This document shows positions 42,243 to 54,167 of a stretch of DNA of 64,000 nt, one piece after another; positions within the stretch are counted from its first letter, which is position 1; every line of letters starts with the position of its first letter. This DNA comes from Chrysogorgia sp. JL179-B06 (taxonomy: Eukaryota; Cnidaria; Anthozoa; Scleralcyonacea; Chrysogorgiidae): positions 217,001 through 281,000 of the forward strand of contig JAYKKM010000417.1 of assembly GCA_035772405.1 (NCBI GenBank). The letters are read 5' to 3'. A model generated the notes under the pieces. It searched no databases, was not told the DNA's origin, and saw only the letters and a program-made list of their open reading frames with translations. A program made the position numbers and the translations under genes.

Positions 42243-42541
42243 TTGATATTTCGTAATATACGCGTTGTATCAAAATATACTCCTTCCAAATTGATTGCGG
42301 TTTTTCGATCAATTATTGCAAGAAAATAATTTGAAGATACTCCCTCTTCCGTATTGAGATATGACTCTGGATTGAGATCTTTTACTATTAACGCTCGAAG
42401 ATAAACACCAAAATGAATAGGATGCTCTTGCATATAATCCACAGCATAAAACTTAGAATCCTTGCAATCACGAGTTAAACGAGCACCGTTAAACATTTTA
42501 AGCTGTAAAAGATCTATTACTTCAACATTTGATTCTGCCAT
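42239..42541 (-). CDS. Unknown protein upstream of the Fic gene
   Basis: 100 intact residues, MAESNVEVIDLLQLKMFNGA to FDTTRILRNIK. TATATAAAG about 38 bp upstream. Its TGA shares four bases with the Fic ATG, so the two are likely co-expressed; by analogy with Fic pairs a small partner could be an antitoxin-like regulator, but no S/TxxxE(G/N) motif is evident. No family recognised. Confidence 0.55.
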   Translation of the reverse strand: MAESNVEVIDLLQLKMFNGARLTRDCKDSKFYAVDYMQEHPIHFGVYLRALIVKDLNPESYLNTEEGVSSNYFLAIIDRKTAINLEGVYFDTTRILRNIK

Positions 42542-42577
42542 AATTCTTTCCTAAATGATATACTTTATTTGATGCCT

Positions 42578-42586
42578 CTTTATATA
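42578..42586 (-). promoter_or_regulatory. TATA box for the 42541/Fic gene pair
   Basis: TATATAAAG on the minus strand, 37-45 bp before the ATG at 42541. Confidence 0.45.
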
Positions 42587-42595
42587 ATGATGATT

Positions 42596-42903
42596 TCATT
42601 TTTTAATTTGAAAAATTATTCCATTATTAAACCAAGGTGCCCCATCAGGGTTAAGACCTGTTACTTGCATCTCATCTTGATATTGGTACCAAACCTGCAA
42701 CATATTCTTGTTTTCTTCAGCTGTGCGTAAATCAAACGACCCATTTCATTATTCGATTTTTTAAATCGAATTACTTCGCAATAAACCTCATCATCATTTT
42801 CTTCGAAATTAATCAAAGAAAGCTTTTTGAATAACACGTTAACATGTTTAGCTTTTATCACAAATATATTTACAGCATCCATTATTTTTATTGCTCCTAC
42901 CAT
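42596..42903 (-). pseudogene. First gene inside the right TIR, unknown
   Basis: Start at 42903 (MVGAIKIMDAVNIFVIKAKH); TATATAAG at about 42936-42942 lies at the TIR inner border. One frameshift near 42720, after which NMLQVWYQYQDEMQVTGLNP and DGAPWFNNGIIFQIKK close it at 42596. About 100 residues. No family recognised. Confidence 0.5.
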
Positions 42904-42935
42904 TTCTTCTCTAAAAAATCACTTGTTGATCTAAC

Positions 42936-42942
42936 TTATATA
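42936..42942 (-). promoter_or_regulatory. TATA box at inner edge of right TIR
   Basis: TATATAA on the minus strand immediately inside the TIR, 33-39 bp before the ATG at 42903. Confidence 0.45.
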
Positions 42943-43287
42943 ATGCTGAACGTATCTACTTCCGGAAACGCCTTTTTTTCTTTCCAAAATCCTTTTACAA
43001 AAAATAATACCCTATTTACTTACGGAATAACTACACACACCTCATTACAGCTCTGGTCGTCGTCGGGATAACAGCTCCGTCGCTCTCTCATTTTTTTAAA
43101 TATTTTTTTTACAAATCACTAATTATTTTTTTTATAAAATACAATTCAACATTTCTATTTTCAAAATATTTCACCATCATTCTTTCTTTTTTTTTTGAAA
43201 ATACTTTTCCAAAATCACAAATCTTTTTTTTTTATAAAATACAATTCACACCATCTATATTTTTTCAAAATATTTCACATCAACACT
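42943..43287 (-). repeat. Polinton right TIR
   Basis: Reverse-complement partner of the left TIR, uninterrupted and about 345 bp. It therefore shows what the left TIR looked like before Gypsy-1 landed. The outer end is CATCAACACT. Confidence 0.9.
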
Positions 43288-43297
43288 ATTTTTTTTT

Positions 43298-43651
43298 ATT
43301 AATAATTATTTTTTACATCATTTTCAAAACTTTCAACAAGAAACCAAGAAAGAGTGGCGGACATGTTTCCTTCCCAACAAAAAAAGACAACCAACTACCA
43401 TCTTCATGTGTAAGGGATTGGCATTGGCTCTACAACCATATCAGATTGCAAAAGTATCATTTGAATTGACTTTCCCCTCCTGAAACCATTAGTTATTAAC
43501 TACCTCACCGTTGGAGACTTTTTAGGACACCCTCTTGAAAAACTGAGGATACACTCACCTCTGATTGGTCAATTTAAATATTTACTGCAATCTGATTGGT
43601 TAAGAGCTAGCGCCAATCCATTACACATGAATAATAAAATATATATACATG
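43298..43651. other. Unique flank between Polinton and minisatellite
   Basis: No gene seen. Contains two CTGATTGGT boxes (43560-43605, CCAAT-box-like in reverse) and AT-rich sequence. It ends in TATATATACATGACTAGTG before the repeat starts. Confidence 0.6.
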
Positions 43652-46600
43652 ACTAGTGTGTCTCTCTGTGTCTCTCTGTGTCTCTCTATGTCTCTGTGTG
43701 TCTCTCTGTGTCTCTATGTGTCTCTGTGTATCTCTCTTTGTCTCTATGTGTCTCTCTGTGTCTTTCTGTGTCTCCCTGTGTCTCTGTGTTTCTCTGTGTC
43801 TCTGTGTGTCTCTCTGTGTGTCTCTGTGTTTCTCTGTGTCTCTGTGTGTTCCTCTGTGTGTATCTGTGTGTCTCTGTGTATCTCTCTTTGTCTCTATGTG
43901 TCTCTCTGTGTCTTTCTGTGTCTCTCTGTGTCTCTGTGTTTCTCTATGTGTCTCTGTGTGTTTCTCTGTGTCTCTCTGTGTCTCTGTGTGTCTCTGTGAG
44001 TCTCTCTGTGTGTCTCTCTGTGTCTTTCTGTGTCTCTTGCTGTCTCTCTGTATCTCTATGTGTCTTTCTGTGTGTCTCTGTTTGTCCCTCTGTGTCTCTC
44101 TGTATCTTCGTGTTTCTCTATGTGTCTCTATGTTTCTCTGTGTGTCTCTATGTGTCTCTGTGTGTCTCTGTGTGTTCCTCTCTGTGTCTCTGTTTGTCTC
44201 TCTATATCGCTGTGCGTCTCTCTGTGTCTCTGTGTGTCTCTCTGTGTGTCGTTGTGTTTCCCTGTGTCTCTATGTGTCTCTCTGTGTCTCTCTGTGTCTA
44301 TGTGTGTCGCTGTGTGTCTGTATGTGTCTCTCAGTGTCTCTCTGTGTCTCTCTGTGTCTTTCTGCGTCTCTCTATGTCTCTATGTGTCTCTCTGTCTCTA
44401 TGTGTCTCTATGTGTCTCTATGTGTCTCTATGTGTCTCGCTATGTCTCTCTTTGTCTCTATGTGTCCCTGTGTGTCTCAGTGTGTCTCTCTGTGGCTCTC
44501 TGTGTCTCTTTGTGTCTCTCTATGACTCTCTGTGTCTCTCTGTGTCTCCATGTATCTCTCTGTGTCTCTCTGTTTGTCTCTGTGTCTCTCTGTATCTCTC
44601 TGCGTCTCTGTGTGTCCCTGTGTGTCTCTATGTATCTCTCTGTGTCTCTCTGTTTGTCCCTGTGTCTCTCTGTATCTCTCTGTGTCTCTGTGTGTCTCTG
44701 TGTGTCTCTATGTATCTCTCTGTGTCTCTCGGTGTCTCTCTGTATCTCTATGTGTCTCTCTGTATCTCTGTGTGTCTCTGTATGTGTATCGGTATCTCTG
44801 TGTGTCTATGTGTGTCTCTCTGTGTATCTCTGTGTCTCTCTATGTTTATCTGTGTCTCTGTGTGTCTCTGTATGTCTCTCTGTGTCTCTCTGTGTCTGTC
44901 TGTGTCTCTATGTGTCTCTGTGTCTCTCTATGTCTCTCTTTGTCTATGTCTGTCTCTGCCTCTCTCTCTCTGTCTCTCTGAGATGTGTCTCTGTGTGTCT
45001 CTCTGTGTCTCTCTGTGTCTCTCGGTGTCTCTCTGTATCTCTATGTGTCTCTATGTATCTCTGTGTGTCTTTGTATGTCTCTCGGTATCTCTGTGTGTCT
45101 ATGTGTTTCTCTCTGTGTATCTCTGTGTCTCTCTATGTCTATCTGTGTCTCTCTGTGTATCTCTGTGTCTCTCTGTGTCTCTCTTTGTCTCTCTGTGTCT
45201 CTCTGTGTCTCTCTATGTCTCTCTTTGTCTATGTCTGTCCCTGTGTGTCTATCTGTGTCTCTCTGTATCTCTCTGTGTCTCTCTGTTTGTCTATGTGTCT
45301 CTCTGTATCTCTCTGTGTCTCTATGTGTCTCTCTGTGTCTCTCGGTGTCTCTCTGTGTCTCTCTGTATCTCTCTGTATCTCTCTGTTTGTCTCTGTGTCT
45401 CTCTGTATCTCTCTGTGTCTCTATGTGTCTCTCTGTGTCTCTGTGTCTCTCTGTATCTCTCTGTGTCTCTCTGTATCTCTGTGTGTCTATGTTTGTCTCT
45501 CTTTGTATCTGTGTGTCTCTATGTGTCTCTCTGTGTCTCTCGGTGTCTCTCTGTATCTCTCTGTGTCTCTCTGTATCTCTGTGTGTACCTGTGTGCCTCT
45601 GTCTGTCTCTGTATGTCTCAGTATTTATCTCGGTGTCTCTCTGTGTCTCTCTATGTCTCTCTGCGTCTCTATATGTCTCTCTGTGTCTCTCTGTATCTCT
45701 CTGTGTCTCTCTGTTTGTCTCTGTGTCTCTCTGTATCTCTCTGTCTCTCTGTGTCTCTCTGTGTCTTTCTGTGTCTCTCTGTATCTCTGTGTGTCTATCT
45801 GTGTCTATCTGTGTCTATATGTGTCTGCATGTGTCTCTATGTCTCTCTCTGTGTCTCTCTATGTCTCTCTGTGTCTCTCTGCGTCTCTCTATGTCTCTAT
45901 GCGTCTCTCTGTCTCTATGTGTCTCTATGTGTCTCTCTGTGTCTCTATATGTCTATCTTTGTCTCTCTGTGTCCATGTGTGTCTCTGCGTGACTCTCTGT
46001 GTCTCTCTGTGTCTCTGTCTGTCCCTATGTGTCTCTATGTGTCTCTATGTGTCTCTGTGTTTCTCTCTGTGTCTCTCTGTGTCTCTGTGTGTCTCTGTCA
46101 GTCTCTCTGTGTGTCTCTCTGTGTCTTTCTGTGTATCTTGCTGTCTCTCTGTATCTGTATGTGTCTTTCTGTGTCTCTGTGTGTCTCTGTTTGTCCCTCT
46201 GTGTCTCTCTGTATCTTTGTGTTTCTCTATGTGTCTCTATGTTTCTCTGTGTGTCTCTCTGTGTCTCTCTGTGTGTCGCTGTGTCTCCCTGTGTCTCTAT
46301 GTGTCTCTCTGTGTCTCTCTGTGTCTATGTGTGTAGCTGTGTATCTGTATGTGTCTCTCAGTGTCTCTCTGTGTCTCTATGTGTCTCTCTGCGTCTCTCT
46401 ATGTCTCTATGTGTCTCTCTGTCTCTATGTGTGTCTATGTGTCTCTATGTGTCTCTATGTGTCTCTCTATGTCTCTCTTTGTCTCTATGTGTCCCTGTGA
46501 GTCTCAGTGTGTCTCTATGTGTCTCTCTGTGTCTCTTTGTGTCTCTCTATGACTCTCTGTGTCTCTCTGTGTCTCTCTGTGTCTCTATGTATCTCTCTGT

Positions 46601-49345
46601 GTCTCTCTGTTTGTCTCTGTGTCTCTCTGTATCTCTCTGTGTCTCTGTGTGTCCCTGTGTGTCTCTATGTATCTCTCTGTGTCTCTCGGTGTCTCTCTGT
46701 ATCTCTATCTGTCTCTCTGTATCTCAGTGTGTCTCTGTATGTGTATCGGTATCTCTGTGTGTCTATGTGTGTCTCTCTGTGTATCTCTGTGTCTCTCTAT
46801 GTTTATCTGTGTCTCTGTGTGTCTCTGTATGTCTCTCTGTGTCTCTCTGTGTCTGTCTGTGCCTCTCTGTGTCTCTGTGTCTCTCTATGTCTCTCTTTGT
46901 CTATGTCTGTCTCTGCCTCTCTCTCTCTGTCTCTCTGAGATGTGTCTCTGTGTGTCCCTGTGTGTCTCCCTGTGTCTCTCGGTGTCTCTCTGTATCTCTA
47001 TGTGTCTCTATGTATCTCTGTGTGTCTCTGTATGTCTCTCGGTATCTCTGTGTGTCTATGTGTTTCTCTCTGTGTATCTCTGTGTCTCTCTATGTCTATC
47101 TGTGTCTCTATGTGTATCTCTGTGTCTCTCTGTGTCTCTCTTTGTCTCTATGTGTCTCTCTGTGTCTCTCTATGTCTCTCTTTGTCTATGTCTGTCCCTG
47201 TGTCTCTCTCTGTGTCTCTCTGTGTCTCTGTGTCTCTCTGTGTGTCTCTCTGTGTCTCTCTGTGTATCTATGTGTGTCTCTGCGTATCTCTGTGTCTCTC
47301 TGTGTCTCTATGTGTCTCTCCATGTCTCTGTGTGTGTCTGTATGTCTCTGTCTGCCTCTGTCTGTCTCTGTATGTCTCTGTATTTATCTCTGTGTCTCTC
47401 TGTGTCTCTCTGTGTCTCTATATGTCTCTCTATGTCTCTCTGTGTCTCTCTGTGTCTCTCTGTATCTCTCTGTGTCTCCCTGTTTGTCTCTGTGTCTCTC
47501 TGTGTCTCTCTGTGTCCATGTGTGTCTCTGTGTGTCTCTCTGTGTCTCTCTGTGTCTCTCTGTATCTTTGTGTTTCTCTCTGTGTCTCTATATGTCTCTG
47601 TGTGTCTCTGAGTGTCTCTGCGTGTCTCTCTTGTTCCTCTCTGTGTCTCTATTTGTCTCTCTATGTCGCTGTGTGTCTCTCTGTGTCTATGTGTGTCTCT
47701 GTGTGTGTCGCTGTGTCTCCCTGTGTCTCTCTGTGTCTCTCTGTGTCTCTCTGTGTCTCTGTATGTCTATCTGTGTCTATGTGTGTCTGTATGTGTCTCT
47801 ATGTGTCTCTCTGTGTCTCTCTATGTCTATCTGTGTCTCTCTGTGTCTCTCTGCGTCTCTCTATGTCTCTATGTGTCTCTCTGTCTCTATGTGTCTCTAT
47901 GTGTCCCTCTGTGTCTCTCTATGTCTATCTTTGTCTCTCTGTGTCTCTCTGTGTCCATGTGTGTTTCTGTGTGACTCTCTGTGTCTCTCTGTGTCTCTGT
48001 CTGTCCCTATGTCTCTATGTGTCTCTATGTGTCTCTCTGTGTCTCTGTGTGTTTCTCTGTGTCTCTGTGTGTATATGTGTCTCTGTGTGTCTCTATGTGC
48101 CTCTGTGTGTCTCTGTGTGTCTCTCTCTGTGTCACTGTGTCTGTCTGTGTCTGTCTGTGTCTGTCTGTGTCTGTCTGTGTCTGTCTGTGTCTCTATGTGT
48201 CTCTATGTGTCTATGTGTGTCTCTGTGCGTCTCTGTGTCTCTGTGTGCCTATATGTGTCTCTGTGTGTCTTTATGTGTCTCTGTGTCTCCCTATGTGTGT
48301 CTGTGTGTCTCCCTGTGTCTATCTGTATCTCTCTGTGTCTCTCGGTGTCTCTATGTGTCTATTTGTGTCTCTATGTGTCTCTCTATGTCTATATGTGTCT
48401 CTGTGTGTCTCTGTGTGTCTCTGTGTCTCTGTGTGTCTCTCTGTGTCTCTGTGTGTCTCTCGGTGTCTCTGTGTGTCTCTGTATGTCTCTGTGTGTATCT
48501 GTTTGTCTCTGTGTCTCTGTGTGTCTTTCTGTGTCTCTGTGTGTCTGTGTGTCTCCCTCTGTGTCTCTGTGTGTCTCCCTATGTCTATCTGTATCTCTCG
48601 GTGTCTCTCTGTGTCTCTATGTGTATCTTTGTGTCTCTCTGTGTCTCAATGTGTCTCTCTGTATCTCTCTGTGTCTCTTGTCTCTCTGTGTCTCTTGTCT
48701 CTCTGTGTCTCTTGTCTCTCTGTGTTTCTCTCTCTGCCTCTGTGTGTCCTTGTGTGTCTCTGTATGTCTCTATGTGTCTCTCTGTGTCTCTCTGTGTCTC
48801 TCTGTGTCTCTCTTTGTCTCTCTGTGTCTCTCTGTGTATCTGTGTGTCTCTGAGTGTCTCTCTGTGTCTCTGTGTGTTCCTCTCCGTGTCTCTGTGTGTC
48901 TCTCTATGTCGCTGTCTGTCTCTCCGTGTTTCTCTGTGTCTCTGTGTGTGTCTGTGTGTCTCTGTTTGTCTCAGTGTGTCTCACCGTGTCTCGCTGTGGC
49001 TCTCTGTGTCTCTATGTGTCTCCCTGTATCTCTCTGTGTCTCTCTGTTTGTCTATGTGTGTCTCTCTGTATCTCTCTCTGTCTCTGTGTGTCTCTCTATG
49101 TCCCTCTGTCTCCCTATGTGTACCTATGTGTCCCTCGGTGTCTCTCGGTGTCTCACTGTATCTCTCTGTGTCTCTCTGTATCTCTGTGTGTCTCTGTATG
49201 TTTCTCGGTGTCTCTGTGTGTCTATATGTGTCTCTCTGTGTATATATTTGTCTCTCTATGTCTATATATGTCTCTCGAGTCTCTCTGTGTCTCTATGTGT
49301 CTCTCTGTGTCTCGCTGTGTCTCTATATGTCTCTGTTTGTCTCTG
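43652..49345. repeat. TGTCTCTC-type minisatellite, block 1
   Basis: About 5.7 kb of imperfect 8-12-mers built from GTCTCT and TGTG (commonest GTCTCTCTGT, 10 bp), with TATG, CGGTG, TTTG and CCC variants. All three plus frames stay open for hundreds of codons because the units contain no stop; the resulting Ser/Leu/Cys/Val strings are not proteins. Higher-order copies recur about 1.96 kb apart (for example GAGATGTGTCTCTGTG at 44980 and 46937). Confidence 0.97.
43930..46563 (+). repeat. Higher-order duplicate A (partner at 61367-64000)
   Basis: The order of rare variants (CTTGCTGTCTCTCTGTATC, GTCGTTGTGTTTCCCTG, TCTCTGAGATGTGTCTC, TCAGTATTTATCTCGG) is the same in both, with few substitutions and small indels; the offset drifts from 17429 to 17437 bp. 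Confidence 0.9.
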
Positions 49346-49432
49346 TTATGCTATGACAAACATGCTGTAGATAATGCAACTAGCTTTTTAAGCTATTGCA
49401 ATGAAAAAGATAATTTTAAATGGAAGGGAACG

Positions 49433-50764
49433 ATGGATAAACTTGTGTTGTTTGTGAACAACGTGCTCGGCGAAGTTAATGGTGAACTTAACGAAGATAC
49501 GAAGCACAATTCTACTACGTATAAGCTTGAAGATGTCTCCATCCGCTTTTATCATACAACAGAAACTTTAAAGATCTTTGGCGCTAAAGCATCTACACTC
49601 AGAGACAAGTTTTACGAGATATTGGGATTGTTTAGTGGCCATTCTAGTTCGGGCCAGCAGCCATTGCTTATCGATCAAAGTACAACTTTGCCTTCTATCT
49701 CAGGTCATGGTCATGTTTTTTCCCAGCAACAAAACAACTATGTATTACTGGAAGATTACATGCTTGAAATGGATTTCATAAAGCAAGATCTATCATTTCT
49801 TAAATCTCAGATATTTCAACAAACGTCGGTTGATTTGGAAGGCGAGGTGATTCAACACAAAGCGACTATATGCAAATTAGATCAGGAAGTAATATCCTTG
49901 AAAGAAGAAAACCGTCGGTTGAGAGACTGTCTTGAGAAGTCAGAGTCTGAGAATCAAGGTCTTCTAACAACTCTTCGCATCTTAGCGCGTGGAAACGAAA
50001 CGAAATCAACAACAAAAGAGTCAATAGAGTGTATTAATATTAACAATTCATCCGTGCCGAACATCAGCTCTGAAGAGAATGTGACAGATACTCCGGCGAT
50101 ACAGAAGGACGGTAATAAACATCCGAAGAAGAAGAGGAACAGGAACAACAAGAAGAATGCAGACAAAAGCTCAAACAATGCCAGTAAGAACGATGAAATA
50201 GAGGAATCTACACCTACAGTACCAACCACGGCGAACGAGAGCTCTACAACGAACGTCAATACCAAACCAACCAGGACGGTTATAATTGGTGACTCAATTA
50301 TTTCCAGACTGGATGGTTGGCGTATGAGTAACAAGACAAGCAGAGTCGTGGTGAGATCATTTGCTGGAGCCAAAGTAGATGATATGCAGTATTATATACG
50401 ACCAACGCTGGATTTTAAACCAGATAATATAATTGTACACATTGGAACCAATAACCTTAAGAATGATAGCCCTCAAGAAATATCAGAGAAGATCATTAAA
50501 GTTTGTGAACTTATCGAAAAAGAAAGTCCGCAGACAACGATTGGAATATCTGAATTAACTCCGCGAAATGATTTTAAACAAGCAAAGTCAGCAAGAAACG
50601 AAGTAAATGAATCCATTCGTGCATTATGCGGCTCTCGTAAATGGAAAGTTATTCCTCATCCAGCTTTGAATGAGAAATCTCTCAATACAAGAGGGCTTCA
50701 CTTAAACAGGGATGGATCTGCTCTTCTGGCCAAAGACTTCAATAACTATATTCAATCTACCTGA
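49433..50764 (+). CDS. LINE ORF1: coiled coil and SGNH hydrolase-like domain
   Basis: 443 intact residues from MDKLVLFVNNVLGEVNGEL. Heptad-like coiled coil at about 120-200 (KATICKLDQEVISLKEENRR). A Lys/Asn-rich linker (KHPKKKRNRNNKKNADKSS) follows, then an esterase fold: GDS block IIGDSIISRLDGW, a block-III-like VHIGTNNLKND, and a C-terminal LHLNRDGSALLAKDF with Asp/His positions (block V, here LN.DG). Known in CR1 ORF1 proteins as an RNA-binding, lipase/esterase-like partner. The frame is open upstream through the minisatellite, so the ATG at 49433 was chosen as first in unique sequence. Confidence 0.85.
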   Translation: MDKLVLFVNNVLGEVNGELNEDTKHNSTTYKLEDVSIRFYHTTETLKIFGAKASTLRDKFYEILGLFSGHSSSGQQPLLIDQSTTLPSISGHGHVFSQQQNNYVLLEDYMLEMDFIKQDLSFLKSQIFQQTSVDLEGEVIQHKATICKLDQEVISLKEENRRLRDCLEKSESENQGLLTTLRILARGNETKSTTKESIECININNSSVPNISSEENVTDTPAIQKDGNKHPKKKRNRNNKKNADKSSNNASKNDEIEESTPTVPTTANESSTTNVNTKPTRTVIIGDSIISRLDGWRMSNKTSRVVVRSFAGAKVDDMQYYIRPTLDFKPDNIIVHIGTNNLKNDSPQEISEKIIKVCELIEKESPQTTIGISELTPRNDFKQAKSARNEVNESIRALCGSRKWKVIPHPALNEKSLNTRGLHLNRDGSALLAKDFNNYIQST

Positions 50765-50830
50765 CAGGTAACTGGAACTGTTAGTAATGTTCATAATTTG
50801 AGTGCTATTCCTAATTTAAGGGGTTTCAAG

Positions 50831-53800
50831 ATGGCCTCTCTTAACATTACTAGTTTGGTTGATCATATTGATGAGTTACGCATCTGGATTGAAGATCAAA
50901 ACCTCGATCTACTTGCCATTAACGAAACTAGACTTGATAGTTTTATCACAGATGATCAGGTTTGTCTAAAAGGTTAGGATATTATACGGCTTGATAGAAA
51001 TCGTAATGGTGGTGGTGTGGCAATCTATATACGTACCTCATCTAACTACATAAATCGATCTGATCTATTACCAGATAATATTGAAGCTATTTGTATAGAT
51101 ATACAGAAATGTAAAAGTAAACCATTCACTGTCATAGCATGCTATCGGCCGCCTAATTTTAATCCTGAGATTTTTTTATAATAGCTTGCAGTCGGTTATA
51201 GAGAAGATCGATTATAGTTTTAAGGAATTGTACATTCTCGGCGATTTAAATAGTAATCTTCTTGGTGAAAACGTAAACCGTGCAGGGCGCCGTCTTTTGA
51301 CTAATACTTGTGAACTTTATCAGCTAAAGCAATTAATTGAAGAACCTACTAGAATTACTAATTGTAGTCAGTCCCTTATTGATGTTATACTTGTCAATAA
51401 TCCAAACAGAATTGTTTGTAGCGGTGTTTTACCGTTAAGTATTAGCGACCACTGCATGGTATACGTCATCAGGAAAGTTTCTATTTTCTCTAAAACCACT
51501 CATTCGGTAAAACAAGTCAGAAACTTCAAGCAATTTATAGCTGAAGATTTTAAGTCTGACTTAAACCGGGTGCCCTGGTGTAACATCAAGCATACTGAAA
51601 ATCCTAATGAAAAATGGGATGAGTGGAAAAGAATGTTCTTGTCGGTTGTAGACAAACATGCGCCTATTAAACGGAAAAGAGTTAGAAATAAGAAATCTCC
51701 TTGGATTAATAGTAGAGCTAAACAATTGATGATTGAACGTGATCGACTGAAATCTAGAGCAATTAAAAGCAATAGTTCTGTTGATTGGCAGAACTATAAG
51801 AATGCTAAAAATCATGCAAACAATCAGATTAAGAAGATAAAAGCAGCTTTCTATAAGGAACATTTTCGAACTAACTCTGGGAATCAACAAGAACTATGGA
51901 GATCTATTAATGACTTAATGTCACGCAATACTAAAACTGACCAGAACATTCAATCAATTAAGATTGAAATAGGCAACATAACTAGTCCTATGGAGATATC
52001 TGAGTCCTTTAATAAACATTTCACTGAGATTGGAGCTAAATTAGCATCCGAACTCAGTGAAACGTCTAGGAGTTTCGAAGAGTATATTACTCCGACAAAT
52101 AGCAATTTTAATCTTAACTTGGTAACTCCACTTGAAGTTTTTCAACAATTGAACAACTTATCAGCTAACAAAGGTGCTGGACTTGATAAAATACCTTGTC
52201 GTCTAGTCAAGGAGGCCGCTCCAATAATTGCCGAGTCGATTTGTGAGATTTTCAATTGTTCAATTGTTACGGGGATTTTCCCCTCAGATTGGAAAGCGGC
52301 TCGCGTTGCTCCAATTCACAAAGCTCAAGCTAAAAATGACCTCAATAATTATAGGCCAATATCTGTTATTTCGCCTATTGCTAAAGCATTCGAGAGAATG
52401 GTATATAATCAGTTATATGAGTATCTCTCGATAAATAATCTTTTATCAAAATATCAATCGGGCTTCAGACGTCTCCATTCAACTACCACGGCACTATTAG
52501 ACGCAACAACTGAATGGTTCTTAAATATGGATATGGGAAAAGTAAACTCAGTAGTTTTTCTTGACCTATCTAAAGCGTTTGATACCGTTGACCATTCAAT
52601 CTTGTTAAAAAAGCTGTCTTTGTATGGTATTTCCGAGGAATCTCTTATATGGTTTTGCTCATATTTAAGTAATCGGAAACAGCAATGCTTTGTTAATGGT
52701 CATTTATTAATCCCTAGACTGTCACATGTGGTGTTCCTCAGGGATCCATACTTGGACCATTGCTGTTTCTTATTTATATTAATGACCTTCCGTGTTGTTT
52801 AGAGTATTCTAATCGTATGTATGCAGATGATACCACCCTAACAACAACGGGACAGTCATTAAATGAATTAATTTATGCAACTAATAGTGATTTAAATAAT
52901 ATCAGTCAATGGCTTCTAGCCAACAAACTGAGCTTAAATGTTGCTAAAACTGAGCATATGTTTATTGCATCTGATGACAAGCTGAACAAACTCAGAGATA
53001 TGCCCTATGTTTTCATTAATAATCAACCTATTAAGCGGGTGAGATCAAGTAAATCTCTTGGTGTTTATATTGATGAAAGACTTGCTTGGACCGAGCAAAT
53101 TGATAATGCTTCAAGGAAAATTTCCTCAGCTATTGGTGGTCTTAAGCAAGTCAGACCCTTTGTTGATAAAGAAACGGCAGTTATCATTTATAAGTCTTTA
53201 ATTCAACCAATTTTTGATTATTGTGATATTGTCTGGGACAACCTTCCATTAACACAAGCAATTCGGTTGCAAAAATTGCAAAACAGGGCTGCTCGAGTTA
53301 TTAATCAAGTAGGCTATGACATCAGATCGCGTACTATAAGAGAAGAGCTTGGATGGGAAACTCTTGCTTCCGGACGCTTGAAACATAATAATAATAATAA
53401 TAACTTTATTTAAACTGTTAGTGAATCCCATCAGCATAAATGCTGGTATTAACGGGAGAACAGTGCTTAATTAAATATTATGACTTAGCTATTAATACAG
53501 TAATATACATAAATTGAGAAAAATAACCTAATAAGAAATTTACAAACTACAGACATGAGAATTATTGTCAATTTCTAAAAGATACATATAAATAATACAT
53601 TTAAAACTATTAATGGATGTTATTTCCCTAAACTTCGAAGGCAAAGAGTTCCAGTCCTTCGCACCAGCATACTTGAACATGGATTGCCCTATTGCACTAT
53701 GAACCTTCAGGAGATCCAGCAACGTTTTATCTCGCAAATCCTTGTCGTGCATGTTACGTCTAAACCTAAAAATATCTCTTTAAACATAAAGCTATAATGA

Positions 53801-54051
53801 TGTACAAGGTTCTGAATGGTTTGGCACCGTTGTATCTCTCGGAATTATTTCAACTAAATTCAACTTCACTGAGTTATGGTCTCAGAGAAAGAGATACAAA
53901 TGTTGTATTGCCAAAACCTAAAACAGAATATTTGAAAAAGAGTTTCAAGTTTTCTGGAGCAAAATTGTGGAATGATTTACCGACGATTACTAAAATGAAA
54001 AATACGTTAGCATCCTTCAAACGTGAACTATCAACATTCAGTTCCCAGTAG
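50831..54051 (+). pseudogene. LINE ORF2: endonuclease and reverse transcriptase
   Basis: ATG at 50831 (MASLNITSLVDHIDELRIW). Endonuclease motifs: LLAINETRLD, GGGVAIYIR, VIACYRPPNF, YILGDLNSNL and SDHCMVYV. One TAG near 50977 and a stop pair with frameshift near 51178 break it. RT motifs: NYRPISVISPIAKAFERMVY, QSGFRRLHSTTTALLD, VVFLDLSKAFDTVDH, then after a frameshift near 52730 GSILGPLLFLIYINDLP and the catalytic MYADDTTL. The C-terminus ends KFSGAKLWNDLPT ... STFSSQ at 54051 after the nested insertion. Confidence 0.9.
53389..53781 (-). mobile_element. 5'-truncated LINE nested in LINE ORF2
   Basis: Minus-strand 3' end of another non-LTR element: the coding tail has HSAIGQSMFKYAGAKDWNSL and INSFKCIIYMYLLE, then a 3' UTR ending AATAAAGTTATTATTATT. 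Flanked by the 8-bp duplication AAACATAA (53381-53388 and 53782-53789). Length about 0.4 kb. Confidence 0.9.
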
Positions 54052-54167
54052 ACTGTCGGTTGTATCTTGTTTTCTTTGTAAATAATTTTTATATTGTATT
54101 AATTTTTGTTCGGCTCTTATGAAAAGCAATTATGTAAATTGATAAGATTCCGAACTGAAATAAATTT

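Larger units (their letters stand above)
49346..54167 (+). mobile_element. CR1-like non-LTR retrotransposon (LINE) inside the minisatellite
   Basis: About 4.8 kb with ORF1 (coiled coil plus SGNH-type esterase) and ORF2 (apurinic-type endonuclease and RT), the architecture of CR1/L2-group LINEs. The 3' end is ...GAACTGAAATAAATTTT, passing straight into TCTCTC repeats. Another truncated LINE sits in it at 53389-53781. ORF2 is broken, so this copy is inactive. Confidence 0.88.

Noticed and set aside
43678..49370. Open frames of 770 to 1158 residues made of Ser, Leu, Cys and Val
   Set aside because: They are open in all three plus frames and arise only because the TGTCTCTC repeat has no stop triplet; no codon bias, no domains.
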